Shown: positions 52,530 to 61,763 of the stretch, in pieces
Numbering within the stretch: the stretch's first letter is position 1
Layout: every line of letters starts with the position of its first letter
Assembly: GCF_009711415.1 (NCBI RefSeq)
Contig: NZ_SMLZ01000104.1
Location: 47,784 to 111,783, forward strand
DNA: 64,000 nt
Source: Roseibium denhamense
GTDB lineage: Bacteria; Pseudomonadota; Alphaproteobacteria; Rhizobiales; Stappiaceae
Reading direction: 5' to 3'
Notes under the pieces: generated by a model
What the model saw: only the letters and a program-made list of their open reading frames with translations
Told to the model about the DNA's origin: nothing
Databases searched by the model: none
Program-made: the position numbers and the translations under genes

Positions 52530-55124
52530 CTATATCGCGCCGGTATCCGCACGCGCGGCCTGACCACCGGTGCGGTCCGGCTCCTGCTCCAGATGGCGTA
52601 AAAGGTCGGCAAAGGGCATGGGTTTGCCAAAGTGGTACCCCTGAAGCTGATCGCATCCGAGCTTGGTCAGGATCTCGGCCTGCTCAGCGGTCTCAACGCC
52701 CTCCGCTGTTACGCCAAGATCGAGCGCCTGCGCAATTTCGATGATTGACCGCAGCAAGCGGAGGCCTGCGCTGCCCTTGGTGACAAGCGACGCCAGCCGC
52801 CGGTCTATCTTCAATCTGTCGGGGTTGATTTTCTGAAGGGCGACAACGGATGCGCGGCCGCTGCCGAAATCATCAACTTCAATCGAAATGCCGAGTTCTT
52901 TCAGCAAGCGCAAACGCTCAAGAAACGCGTCGTCCTGTTCCTCGAGGAAAATCGTTTCAAGCAGTTCAAAACAGATCTGCCCCGAATAATCCCTGACATG
53001 ACGATGGAGAATTTCAAGATCGGCATGTGAAATCCTCCGTTCGCTCACATTGAAGGACAGTGCCAGTCCGGCATGTTTTCCGGCAAACGCAGGCGCACAT
53101 TCCGCTATCGCTTTTTCGAAAATCAGGCGGTCTATATCGCTGTCGACATTAAGTTCGCGCGCCACCTCCAGGAATTCTGCCGGCGGCAGCAAACCCAGTT
53201 CGGGATGGCGCCATCGTGCCAGAGCTTCAACGCCCAGAATGCGGCCTGACCGCGCATCGATTTGCGGTTGGTAGTAAGGCTCGAATTCCTCTTGCTCGAT
53301 TCCCCGCAGGACATCATCCGCCAATGCCTTGGCACGCCGCACATCCGCAAGATCCGACTGATCGAATACGGCCAGCTGCCCCCGCCCGTTCCGCTTGGCC
53401 TTGTAGAGTGCAACGTCGGAATTGGTCAGAAGCTCGTCTGTGCCGGCAAGCGGCGTTTGGGCAAGTCCGATGGACGCGCCAAACCGGCATTCCCGGGACT
53501 CAAAATATGTTGGCTTGGAAAGGTCGTTCAATAGCAGGTATCCAAGATCCTGCGGCCGTGAACTGCCGGAGGGAACATGCAGAAGAACGACAAATTCGTC
53601 ACCGCCAATCCGGGCCACAAATTCATCCGCTGACAACCTGCCTGAAATACGCCTGGAAACTTCAACGAGCACATTGTCACCGGCACGGTGGCCCATTGTA
53701 TCGTTGATCTGCTTGAACCGGTCGAGATCGATATGCAGGGCAGCAAGGTCGCCGCCCGTCTCCGCCCGTTTCTTGACCAGCTCCTCGTATTTCACGGCCA
53801 GATAGCGCCGGTTCGCAAGCCCGGTCAGGTCATCATGAAGCGCCATGTAAGTGATTTCGGAGTTCGCCTTCTCCAGCTTCTCGGAGTTTTGCTCCAACAT
53901 GCGCCGGTGGCGGACAAGCTCGGTGGTATCGATCCGCAAGATCACGAGGTCGCCGTTTTCAACCCGTGACCTGAGCAGCCGGTGATGAACATCGCCGGGG
54001 AGTTCCAGGTCCTGAACCGGCTTCTCCACTTCTTCCTGCTGATGCGCGTCGGACATCCATTCTTCTTCGCGCCCAATCGCATTCGCGATTTTGCCGGCAC
54101 GAATGGCGATCCTCGCAACTTCCGTCCGGTGCATACCTTCCTTCAGGTCGTTCGGGTCGTTGGCCATGGAGGCTCGGTAGGCGTCATTGCAAACGACAAG
54201 GCAGTCTTCGGCATCATAAATTACAAAGGGCGCCGGATAGGCATTCAGGGCTGCTATCAGTCGGGCCTTTATCGCCTCCGCAGCGCGCTTTTCGCGGACC
54301 AATTCGGTCGAGTTCAAGCGGATGATGATGTAATCGTCGTTGATAGACCGGTTGCGGAACAGCCGGTGGTGCACATCACCATCCAGCTCCACATCTTCTA
54401 ACGGCCGGAACAGGGTCGAGGGCGACAGGATTTCGTTGATCCAGTCTTCTTCCCGTCCGACAGCGGCAGGATACCGGCCATGGCGGATTGCGCTTCGCAG
54501 CACATCCCGAAGATGCATACCGGGAACGATCTCCGTGATGTCATCCGCCATTGAAGCTGCATAGCCGTCATTGCGATAGACGAGGATTTGATCCTTGTCA
54601 TAGATGACAATCGGATCCGGATAGGCATTCAAGGCGGACAAAAGCCGCGTGTGATCGGCAAGCAGATCCTCGTAGGACTGCGGCGGGATGCCCGGGCCAT
54701 CACTTCGGTCACTCTCAGGGCTGCCGGGAAGGGGCCCGGCGTAGGTGGTTCCGCTCATGTCACGAAATGTCGCGCCAACAATGTGCTTGCCACGTTCCCC
54801 ATCATGACAACCGAATGCCGAAACACTGATCGGCAGACGGGTGCCATCGGCCGTGTGGACCCTGACCATATCCGGCGGGCGGTGATCGGACATTTGCACG
54901 CGGTTCTGCAGGAATGAAAACGGCGAAGAGGATGCTGAACCGGCCAATTCCGTTACCGGTCGGCCGATGACATCGTCTTCTTGGTACCCAAACAACTTTG
55001 TGAATGCTGGATTGATATAAACAACGCGTACGCCATCACCGGCGCCGACATATTCCCCGATCGCAACGGCATCGCTGGTCAGGTCCAGAAATGACTGTTT
55101 GAGCGTTTCCAATTCCATAAGCAT
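52530..55124 (-). CDS. PAS-GGDEF-EAL cyclic-di-GMP signalling protein
   Basis: The 864-residue protein starts at 55124, chosen because AAGGTGG lies just upstream. The N-terminus is a PAS domain (DLTSDAVAIGEYV, VVYINPAFTKLFGYQEDDVIGRPVTEL), followed by two similar PAS-like sensor modules (LNAYPDPIVIYDKDQILVYRNDGYAASM and LNAYPAPFVIYDAEDCLVVCNDAYRASM). A GGDEF domain with intact IGGDEFVVLL lies at about residue 506, and an EAL domain with GVEALARWRHP at about 632. Both active-site motifs look intact, so it could make or degrade c-di-GMP. No transmembrane segment is seen, suggesting a cytoplasmic sensor. Confidence 0.9.
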   Translation of the reverse strand: MLMELETLKQSFLDLTSDAVAIGEYVGAGDGVRVVYINPAFTKLFGYQEDDVIGRPVTELAGSASSSPFSFLQNRVQMSDHRPPDMVRVHTADGTRLPISVSAFGCHDGERGKHIVGATFRDMSGTTYAGPLPGSPESDRSDGPGIPPQSYEDLLADHTRLLSALNAYPDPIVIYDKDQILVYRNDGYAASMADDITEIVPGMHLRDVLRSAIRHGRYPAAVGREEDWINEILSPSTLFRPLEDVELDGDVHHRLFRNRSINDDYIIIRLNSTELVREKRAAEAIKARLIAALNAYPAPFVIYDAEDCLVVCNDAYRASMANDPNDLKEGMHRTEVARIAIRAGKIANAIGREEEWMSDAHQQEEVEKPVQDLELPGDVHHRLLRSRVENGDLVILRIDTTELVRHRRMLEQNSEKLEKANSEITYMALHDDLTGLANRRYLAVKYEELVKKRAETGGDLAALHIDLDRFKQINDTMGHRAGDNVLVEVSRRISGRLSADEFVARIGGDEFVVLLHVPSGSSRPQDLGYLLLNDLSKPTYFESRECRFGASIGLAQTPLAGTDELLTNSDVALYKAKRNGRGQLAVFDQSDLADVRRAKALADDVLRGIEQEEFEPYYQPQIDARSGRILGVEALARWRHPELGLLPPAEFLEVARELNVDSDIDRLIFEKAIAECAPAFAGKHAGLALSFNVSERRISHADLEILHRHVRDYSGQICFELLETIFLEEQDDAFLERLRLLKELGISIEVDDFGSGRASVVALQKINPDRLKIDRRLASLVTKGSAGLRLLRSIIEIAQALDLGVTAEGVETAEQAEILTKLGCDQLQGYHFGKPMPFADLLRHLEQEPDRTGGQAARADTGAI

Positions 55125-55541
55125 CCCGAAACCACCTTGAAGCTCAGGCTCCGTAAGGGAAATAGCATATGAACTCCATGTAAAAATTCTTATAAAGACA
55201 AACAACTAGCGTATTTTAGCAAATAACTCTGCTTATATTGTCAATGTTTACAATGAAACTTCCGCAGAAATCAGAAACACTTCATCTAATCCACATGCAT
55301 TGAGAGCAAAAGCCAGTTTGGTGAGGCGCCGACCGCCATTTGATGTCGTTTCCCGCGTTTTGGCCGCCTCAATTGCACGAGCGCGACCTAGTTGCCTGAA
55401 TTGGAAGTTGCCTCTTTCGTGAGACGCACTTCAATCCCACCACACTAGACGCGACACCGATCTGCGCGTATACGACACCGGCGTTTTCAAGGCGCCAACA
55501 CCGGCGCTGAACTTCAAAGACAGACAAGAGGCTTTCCGCCC
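55125..55541. other. Divergent region between the PAS-GGDEF-EAL gene and serA
   Basis: No gene is seen. ACACCG recurs at 55454, 55475 and 55498, with the last two part of identical ACACCGGCG, at spacings of 21 and 23 nt. That is near two helical turns and could be phased regulator sites, but the case is weak. Confidence 0.4.
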
Positions 55542-56786
55542 ATGATTCACGGTCTTTCCCGGCCGAAAAACCAGATCAAGTGGCTGCTGCTGGAAGGTAT
55601 ATCCCCGACCGCGCGCGCTGTTCTGGACAAAGCCGGCTACACAAATATCGAGGTCCTGCCTGGTGCCCTCGACAAGGATGCGCTGATTGAACGGCTCCAA
55701 GGTGTCCAGATGCTCGGCATCCGCTCGCGGACCCAGCTCACCGAAGAGGTCTTGGACGCAGCAAAAAGTCTGGTCGCCGTCGGCTGTTTTTCCGTTGGCA
55801 CAAACCAGGTGCACTTGCCCGGTACATTGACGCGCGGCATTCCGGTCTTCAATGCGCCCTTCTCCAACACGCGGTCTGTCGCCGAACTGACTATCGCCGA
55901 AATCGTCATTCTGATGCGCGGCGTGTTTCCAAAGTCTTCCGGCGCGCATGACGGCAAATGGATGAAAACGGCTGCCGGCTCGCACGAGGTGCGCGGCAAG
56001 ACGTTGGGTATCGTCGGCTATGGAAACATCGGTACCCAGCTCTCGAATCTTGCCGAAGCCATGGGTCTGCGGGTGATCTACTACGACACCATCGACAAGC
56101 TGCAGCATGGCAACGTGATGCCAACGGACAGCCTGGATGCGCTGCTTGCGGAAGCCGATGTGGTGTCTCTGCATGTGCCGGATACACCGGCAACACGGAA
56201 CATGTTCCGCGCCGAACAGATCGCCAAGATGAAAAAGGGCGCGTTCCTCATCAACAATGCGCGCGGTCAGGTAATCGACATCGACGCTCTTGCGGCAGCC
56301 CTGTCCTCTGGCCATCTTGCTGGCGCTGCCATCGATGTGTTTCCGGTCGAGCCCAAATCCAACAAGGACGAGTTCATCAGTCCATTGCGCGGTCTCGACA
56401 ACGTCATTCTGACACCGCATGTCGGCGGCTCGACGGAAGAGGCACAGGACCGGATCGGCGAAGAGGTCTCCAAGCGCCTGGTAGAGTATTCCGACGTTGG
56501 GTCCACGATCGGCGCGGTTTCCTTTCCACAGGTTCAGCTTCCAAAAGGAACAGAGGCGACCCGCTTCATTCAGGTGCACCACAACGCACCGGGCGCCATG
56601 CGCACCCTCAACGACCTGTTCACCCGTCATGACATGAATATCTGCGCTCAGTACCTGCAGTCCCATCAAGACATCGGCTACGTGGTTCTGGATGTCGACA
56701 GCCCGGTGTCTGACCCGGTCAAGATCTTGGAAGAAATCCGGGCCCTGCCGAATACGATCCGCGCCCGTCTTTTGAACAGGGTTTAA
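55542..56786 (+). CDS. serA: D-3-phosphoglycerate dehydrogenase
   Basis: The 414-residue NAD enzyme is the first step of serine synthesis. Features are VGCFSVGTNQVHL, the Rossmann motif LGIVGYGNIGTQLSNLAEAMG (about residue 155), VSLHVPDTPATRNM, INNARGQVIDIDAL and the catalytic TPHVGGSTEEAQ with its His (about 293). A C-terminal ACT domain (IQVHHNAPGAMRTLNDLFTRHDMNI) suggests serine feedback. The length and NARG/HVGGST motifs match the E. coli SerA type, not the longer SerA common in other Hyphomicrobiales. No serC is next to it. Confidence 0.94.
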   Translation: MIHGLSRPKNQIKWLLLEGISPTARAVLDKAGYTNIEVLPGALDKDALIERLQGVQMLGIRSRTQLTEEVLDAAKSLVAVGCFSVGTNQVHLPGTLTRGIPVFNAPFSNTRSVAELTIAEIVILMRGVFPKSSGAHDGKWMKTAAGSHEVRGKTLGIVGYGNIGTQLSNLAEAMGLRVIYYDTIDKLQHGNVMPTDSLDALLAEADVVSLHVPDTPATRNMFRAEQIAKMKKGAFLINNARGQVIDIDALAAALSSGHLAGAAIDVFPVEPKSNKDEFISPLRGLDNVILTPHVGGSTEEAQDRIGEEVSKRLVEYSDVGSTIGAVSFPQVQLPKGTEATRFIQVHHNAPGAMRTLNDLFTRHDMNICAQYLQSHQDIGYVVLDVDSPVSDPVKILEEIRALPNTIRARLLNRV

Positions 56787-56787
56787 A

Positions 56788-56889
56788 GAGCATTGGGCAT
56801 TTTGTTGGAAACGCCCAAAGATGCTCGACAACTCCACAATCGATCAGCTTTGGGCGGTACATCGGATCCGATTTTTCGCCCGCTGATCT
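56788..56889 (+). repeat. RIME-like two-hairpin mosaic repeat, copy D
   Basis: It begins one base after the serA stop: GAGCATTGGGC...AAACGCCCAAAGATGCTC forms the first hairpin, CCACAATCGATCAG the spacer, and GGGCGGTACATCGG-ATCCGATTTTTCGCCC the second, ending GCTGATCT. It may also end the serA transcript. Confidence 0.8.
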
Positions 56890-56937
56890 AAAAGCACGCG
56901 CCTGGCATAGATGCCGCCCAGCCGGTCGGACCTAGCG

Positions 56938-58200
56938 TCACTCAACATTGACTTCGGGGCCGCAGACGCGGTTGCGGCCCAGGTCCTTCGCTCGATACAG
57001 GCGCTCGTCGGCCCGCTTGAACAGCGCATGCAGTGTTTCCCCATCCTCCGGCGCGCAGGCAACACCGATACTGACCGTTATCGGTTCAGAGAGATGCTTT
57101 TCGCTGTGCCGCAGGATGGACTTTCGAAGTCTCTCCGCAAGCGAGATCCCCCCGTCGACCGGAAGCCGCTCGGACATCAACACAAACTCCTCCCCGCCAA
57201 ACCGGAAAAGATGATCATCTGATCGCAGGTTGCTTTCCAGCAATTGGGCCACCGATATTAGGACTGTGTCGCCGGCCTGATGCCCCAGCCTGTCATTGAC
57301 GGCTTTGAAGTTGTCGATATCGATCATCATCATCGAAACCGGACGGCCATGACCGAGGTTTTCCTGAAGCAGCTGCGCCGCGATCTCTTCATACCGGCGG
57401 CGATGATAAACACCCGTCAAAGGATCGCGATTGGCGGTCTCCAAAAGGTCTTTGTATCTCTCACGGTAAGTGAGAACCGCATAGACATCCTTGAATGATC
57501 TGTTGGTCAGCCATTGGCTCTCATGACCGAAGAACCGGAGATAGATGATGAAGAGACCCGTGTAGACACCGGTCGCAATCATCTTCCCGATCCAACCGCT
57601 CCAGAAAACATCCCAGGGCGCCCCAAGAAGAAAATGCAGGGCCAGGAAAAACCCGAACTGGTCAAAGGTCAGAACGACAGCGCCCGAGACCAGGAACCGC
57701 CAGCCAAGATGGCGGCCGAACCAATTCCCCAGCCGCTCATAAAGGACGATGATGGCGATCCCGTCGATAAAGAGCAACGTCGTGCCCCAAACCATCAACC
57801 ACCCCATCTCGTCGATGAAGTCCATGTCGGGAACACGCTCACCTGCAAGCGGCGTGGTCACATGAAGGCCGAGCAGAAGCACAAGTGAAACGACCAGCAG
57901 ATTGCCGATAAACAAGCCATAAATCGGCTGGCGGGCAACCATGGCGTCTTCACGGATGTAAAGGAGCAGGATCATCAAGAGTTTGCCGGCGAAAAAGACG
58001 ACGGACCCCGGTGTCACGACCCCAAACGGCACCTGCACATAGAAGAAACTTCCAAGATATGTCTCGAGAAAATGCAGGACACCAAGCGCGCACATGAAGG
58101 CACCGAGGCCAATCATCCGGCGCGCGCGCAACAATCCCATCATGACCGTGAAGTAGACTATGGCCTGGGCAAGAAGTATCAGTCCGTTATAAATAGCCAT
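56938..58200 (-). CDS. Membrane-bound diguanylate cyclase
   Basis: The 420-residue protein has a polytopic N-terminus of about 220 residues with six or seven hydrophobic segments, not recognised as a named sensor domain, and a C-terminal GGDEF domain. The active site reads FRFGGEEFVLM (GGEEF, about residue 335), with DIDNFKAVNDRLGHQAGDTVL before it, so it should be an active cyclase. An RxxD inhibitory site is not obvious. It is the second c-di-GMP enzyme in the window, with the other encoded at 52530-55124. The signal sensed is unknown. Confidence 0.88.
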   Translation of the reverse strand: MAIYNGLILLAQAIVYFTVMMGLLRARRMIGLGAFMCALGVLHFLETYLGSFFYVQVPFGVVTPGSVVFFAGKLLMILLLYIREDAMVARQPIYGLFIGNLLVVSLVLLLGLHVTTPLAGERVPDMDFIDEMGWLMVWGTTLLFIDGIAIIVLYERLGNWFGRHLGWRFLVSGAVVLTFDQFGFFLALHFLLGAPWDVFWSGWIGKMIATGVYTGLFIIYLRFFGHESQWLTNRSFKDVYAVLTYRERYKDLLETANRDPLTGVYHRRRYEEIAAQLLQENLGHGRPVSMMMIDIDNFKAVNDRLGHQAGDTVLISVAQLLESNLRSDDHLFRFGGEEFVLMSERLPVDGGISLAERLRKSILRHSEKHLSEPITVSIGVACAPEDGETLHALFKRADERLYRAKDLGRNRVCGPEVNVE

Positions 58201-58416
58201 CGCCGCCCGGCTTGCCGCTGCGTCAAACTATTTATAATGCATACATATACCGGCAGTTACGCCAATAGGAAATTTGAGTAAATACCGCTCTGTGTACAAT
58301 TCTCTAAGCTGATTAGCTTGCCGCACCCCATTTCGCACTTATTACGCGAAATTCTCAGATCATCTCAACCATTCTCGCAATTCTCTCAAAAAATCAAAGC
58401 AGTTCAGAACGTGCCT

Positions 58417-58467
58417 AGCCGCTCCTGACGCGCCAGAGCAGTGGTTCTTCTGAGATCAGGAGCGGCT
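58417..58467. repeat. 12-bp inverted repeat downstream of the DUF1826 gene
   Basis: AGCCGCTCCTGA (58417-58428) and TCAGGAGCGGCT (58456-58467) are perfect complements separated by 27 nt. The loop is long and no T tract follows directly, so it may be an RNA processing structure or binding site; simple termination is less likely. Confidence 0.5.
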
Positions 58468-58484
58468 GGCGGTACCCTCTGCGA

Positions 58485-59111
58485 TCAGCTGACCGCGTCA
58501 ATCACGAGCAGAAGGCGCGTCTTTCCATCGCTTTCGCGACCGGGCGAGCGATGCAGCAATCCCGTCTTCTCCTCGTCAAGCCAGGTTTGCCCCCGGAACA
58601 GCGCAACGTGCCCGGTGTTGACCTGCCTGATACGGCTTGGCTCCATCTCAAACCCGGCCGGAACATATTCCGTCCCCGCGCCGCGATACGTGCACAAGAG
58701 CCGGGCCGGCACATTGTCAATGTGAAACTTCGGACACATGACACCGGTTGCCACATCCAGACGGACCCGGACCTGCCTTATGTCCAGTGTCTTTGCCAGC
58801 ATGAGCGCAAGCGCCCCGACATCATCGCTCAACATGTCGAGTTCCGGGCCGTGGGGCGTTCCCGCCTGCTGGCAGGCTGACAGGACCGCAGAACTGGCCA
58901 GATGAAACGGAATGACAGTTCGAAGGTCCGGCAGCTGCTCCTCCGGCAACCCATCGATCCAGGCCTGAAAGCCCGGATCGCAGTTTCGTGACCAGATTGC
59001 CGCAGCGACACCCGGAGAGGCAATGTCAGACAGGATATCGGGATCCCGGCCAATCAAGACGTCCCGAGCCAGCCGCTGGCGCGGTGCGATCTTTTCCTGA
59101 TACACGGTCAT
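58485..59111 (-). CDS. DUF1826 family protein
   Basis: The 208-residue protein is recognised as DUF1826 from its length, its FHLASSAVLSACQQAGTP and VRVRLDVATGVMCPKFHIDNVPARLLCTYRGAGTEYVP segments, and its link to a COG0523 GTPase gene. The PKFHID...LLCTY...H arrangement resembles a jelly-roll metal site, but this is inference. The start at 59111 is chosen because it overlaps the GTPase stop (ATGA). It is probably under the Zur box upstream of the GTPase and so expressed in zinc shortage. Confidence 0.85.
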   Translation of the reverse strand: MTVYQEKIAPRQRLARDVLIGRDPDILSDIASPGVAAAIWSRNCDPGFQAWIDGLPEEQLPDLRTVIPFHLASSAVLSACQQAGTPHGPELDMLSDDVGALALMLAKTLDIRQVRVRLDVATGVMCPKFHIDNVPARLLCTYRGAGTEYVPAGFEMEPSRIRQVNTGHVALFRGQTWLDEEKTGLLHRSPGRESDGKTRLLLVIDAVS

Positions 59112-60322
59112 GCCGCCGCGCTGCCGCGCTGCCACACCGGGAAGGGGTCGGGCATATCCGCAAAAGAAGAAAGATCATTTCCGGCGCTCTCTGGAACAAG
59201 GCAAGCGTCCAAAGTGGCACTTACCTCACTCCAGTTGATCCCCGCCCCAATGAAGACGATTTCCTGCCGCCGGTCGCCAAAGGGTTCGCTCCAGTTCGAG
59301 CGGGCATAGGCCCGTGCCCTTTCATCCTGCGGCCACCGGCTCTCCGGCACCGAGGCCCACCAGGTTCCAATTGGGCTTACACTGGACAGCGCGCCAGCCA
59401 GTGAAAACTCGGCCACATAGTCCGGACGCGATGCCAGCCAGAAGTGCCCCTTTGCGCGGATAACACCCGGCAACGGGCCGTTCAGAACCGCATGGATCCT
59501 CGCGGGATCAAAAGGCCGCCGGGCGCGATAAACATATGAAGCAACACCATATTCTTCGGTCTCCGGCACATGGTCGGCAAAACCGTAAAGTTCCTTTGCC
59601 CACATGGGATGCTCGTGCGCTTTTTCGAAGTCAAACAATCCCGTGTTGAGGATTTCGGACGGATCGACCTCCGAGAAATCGGTCTGAATAATCTTCGCAT
59701 CGGCATTCAGGCTGCGGATGATCTTAAGGGCTGCATCCACCTTGGCGGGCTCAGCGGCCCCGACCTTGTTCAGAACCACAACATCGGCAAACTCGATCTG
59801 ATCGGTGAGCAGATGCACCAGGGTGCGGTCATCTTCCTCCCCGAGGGTTTCCCCCCGGTCGGCCAAGAAGTCATGGCTTGAATAGTCATTCAGAAGATTG
59901 ACGGCATCCACAACGGTGACCATCGTGTCGAGCTTGGCGACATCCGAAAGGCTGTCCCCGTGTTCATCCCGGAACTCGAAGGTCGCCGCAACGGGCAACG
60001 GCTCGGAGATTCCGGTGGACTCAATCAGCAGGTAGTCAAACCGGCCCTCCTGCGAAAGCCTGCGGACTTCCTGCAAGAGATCGTCCCGCAAGGTGCAGCA
60101 GATACAGCCATTGGACATCTCAACCAGCGTTTCGTCGGTCTGGCTCAGTTCCGCTCCGCCAGCCCTGACAAGATCCGCATCGATGTTGACCTCGGACATG
60201 TCGTTGACAATGACGGCGACCTTGAGCCCTGCCCTGTTGTTCAAGACCCGGTTCAAAAGGGTGGTTTTTCCGGCACCGAGAAACCCGGATAGCACGGTCA
60301 CCGGCAAACGGGACACAGACAT
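59108..60322 (-). CDS. COG0523 (CobW-like) metal-chaperone GTPase
   Basis: The 404-residue GTPase belongs to the G3E family that includes CobW, ZigA/YjiA and ZNG1. The P-loop is LSGFLGAGKTTLLNRVL, the metal-binding motif NGCICCTLRDDL (CxCC, about residue 72), ESTGISEPLPVA (about 100) and the NKVG guanine site follow, and a C-terminal CobW domain has RAKGHFWLA and RRQEIVFIGAGI. A Zur-box-like palindrome just upstream points to zinc starvation control, as in ZigA-type proteins, which deliver zinc to client proteins. Confidence 0.92.
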   Translation of the reverse strand: MSVSRLPVTVLSGFLGAGKTTLLNRVLNNRAGLKVAVIVNDMSEVNIDADLVRAGGAELSQTDETLVEMSNGCICCTLRDDLLQEVRRLSQEGRFDYLLIESTGISEPLPVAATFEFRDEHGDSLSDVAKLDTMVTVVDAVNLLNDYSSHDFLADRGETLGEEDDRTLVHLLTDQIEFADVVVLNKVGAAEPAKVDAALKIIRSLNADAKIIQTDFSEVDPSEILNTGLFDFEKAHEHPMWAKELYGFADHVPETEEYGVASYVYRARRPFDPARIHAVLNGPLPGVIRAKGHFWLASRPDYVAEFSLAGALSSVSPIGTWWASVPESRWPQDERARAYARSNWSEPFGDRRQEIVFIGAGINWSEVSATLDACLVPESAGNDLSSFADMPDPFPVWQRGSAAA

Positions 60323-60337
60323 GACCTCTCCTCAATA

Positions 60338-60357
60338 TGTAACGTTATTACGTTACA
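60338..60357 (-). promoter_or_regulatory. Zur-box-like palindrome
   Basis: TGTAACGTTATTACGTTACA is a near-perfect palindrome 15 nt upstream of the COG0523 start. It fits the GTAAYGTTAT-type boxes of alphaproteobacterial Zur repressors. The position overlapping the start region would block transcription when zinc is present. Confidence 0.75.
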
Positions 60358-60571
60358 GATATCGATAGATCACGGGACTGACAACACGTTTTTTGAATAA
60401 TCCTCAAGCCAAGCATTCGCCCCTCCGAGGAAAGTCCGGAGAACAAACCCACGCCAGGAAAGTCAGGAGCTGCCTTTCCAACCCTTACCAATCCTTAATT
60501 TGGAAAGGCGCAGCCAATCGCCATCTAAGATCCAGGAATTGATATCCACTAAAACAGATAGGGAGAGTGAG

Positions 60572-61687
60572 ATGGATCTGAACATTGGATGGCCCGAAGC
60601 GGATACAAGCGAATCGCCGTATGAGCCGCCGGACAGCATACTGCCGGCAGCCACGGAGGCTTCGTCTGCTCAGGAAAGGGCTCAGTCGCTGACCCGCTAC
60701 CAGTATTTCTTTGTGCCCTCGCACCAGACTGATGAGGACGATGCGGAATGCATCACCAAGCCAGGTGCCTTCCTGCGCCTGGGCGCTTATTCCGATATCG
60801 AAGAGGAAAGCGCGCAGACGGAGGGTGGTTTGTCCGCCTATTATCCGAGCCGCTATATCGCCAGGGAATCCGAAGATAACGTCTTCAAGAACGCTGCCGG
60901 TTCCGATGCCGCCCAGAGCTGCGGCATCGCCTTGACCTGTGACGGCCGGGTCATGCTGAAAGCCGAGGAGGAGGTTTTCATCGAGGCCACCGATCTGGTG
61001 GACATTCATTCTGGCAAGGACATTAATCTCACGGCCGATACTGGACCGATCACGGCAGCAACAGGCGACAACTTCTCCGTCTCTGCCACCAAGAAAGTCA
61101 GCCTGCGGTCCGGCGCCAATCAGAATGAACCATATGTGCCACCCGCTGAAAACACATCAGGGGACACAGGCGTTGAAATCATCGCGGACAATGGCAACTC
61201 GGACGTTTTCCTCGAAGGAAAAGCGATCTATTTGCATGCGCATGGATCTCAAACCACGGACATCGATGGAGAGCAGACGACCATTGTGCGCTCTGACACC
61301 CTCGATGATATCTGGGGAAACAAGAAGTCAATCTTCCGAGGCAGCCACCTGTCGCTCTACTTCGCAGGCGGCCTCAGTTACCGCGCCAGCGCATCGTTTA
61401 ATGTCTCGACATCCATTGATTTGAATCTCCTGATGACGGACTTCAAATTCGCAATTGGCACGTTTGAGCTGGTCAAATGGGCAGTCAACCTGAAAGAGAT
61501 GAGCGTGAACAACAGTGTACTCGACACACAGATCACTCAACTCAGCAACAGGGTCTGCAACCTATCGACGGACACGGTGTTCTACGAAATGGACATTAGC
61601 AGCCTCTCGGCGAAAACCAGCCAAATCGCCACCGAAATGGGGAACATGAAGGCCTCGATCATGCAGCAGTGCAATGTGCAGCTCTAA
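60572..61687 (+). CDS. Unknown protein, beta-helix-like; paralogue of the 61764-62837 gene
   Basis: The 371-residue protein starts at MDLNIGW (60572) after GGGAGAG. It has an acidic N-terminus (about 1-50), then LTRYQYFFVPS and KPGAFLRLGAYSDIEEE, shared with its paralogue. The middle has short valine/glycine turns (VFIEATDLVDIHSGKDINLTADTGPITAATGDNFSVSATKKVSLRSG), reminiscent of gp5/VgrG-type beta-helix tails, but no VgrG core is present. The C-terminus is helical with little similarity to the paralogue. No signal peptide. Function unknown. Confidence 0.8.
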   Translation: MDLNIGWPEADTSESPYEPPDSILPAATEASSAQERAQSLTRYQYFFVPSHQTDEDDAECITKPGAFLRLGAYSDIEEESAQTEGGLSAYYPSRYIARESEDNVFKNAAGSDAAQSCGIALTCDGRVMLKAEEEVFIEATDLVDIHSGKDINLTADTGPITAATGDNFSVSATKKVSLRSGANQNEPYVPPAENTSGDTGVEIIADNGNSDVFLEGKAIYLHAHGSQTTDIDGEQTTIVRSDTLDDIWGNKKSIFRGSHLSLYFAGGLSYRASASFNVSTSIDLNLLMTDFKFAIGTFELVKWAVNLKEMSVNNSVLDTQITQLSNRVCNLSTDTVFYEMDISSLSAKTSQIATEMGNMKASIMQQCNVQL

Positions 61688-61763
61688 TCAGAGTGTGCAC
61701 ATTGCCCAGCGTCCATGAAGCGCCCGGTTTGACAGAATCCCCCCCAGAAAAAGTAGGGTTTTC

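Noticed and set aside
55431..56837. 468-residue antisense frame over serA
   Set aside because: A shadow of serA with no protein-family features.
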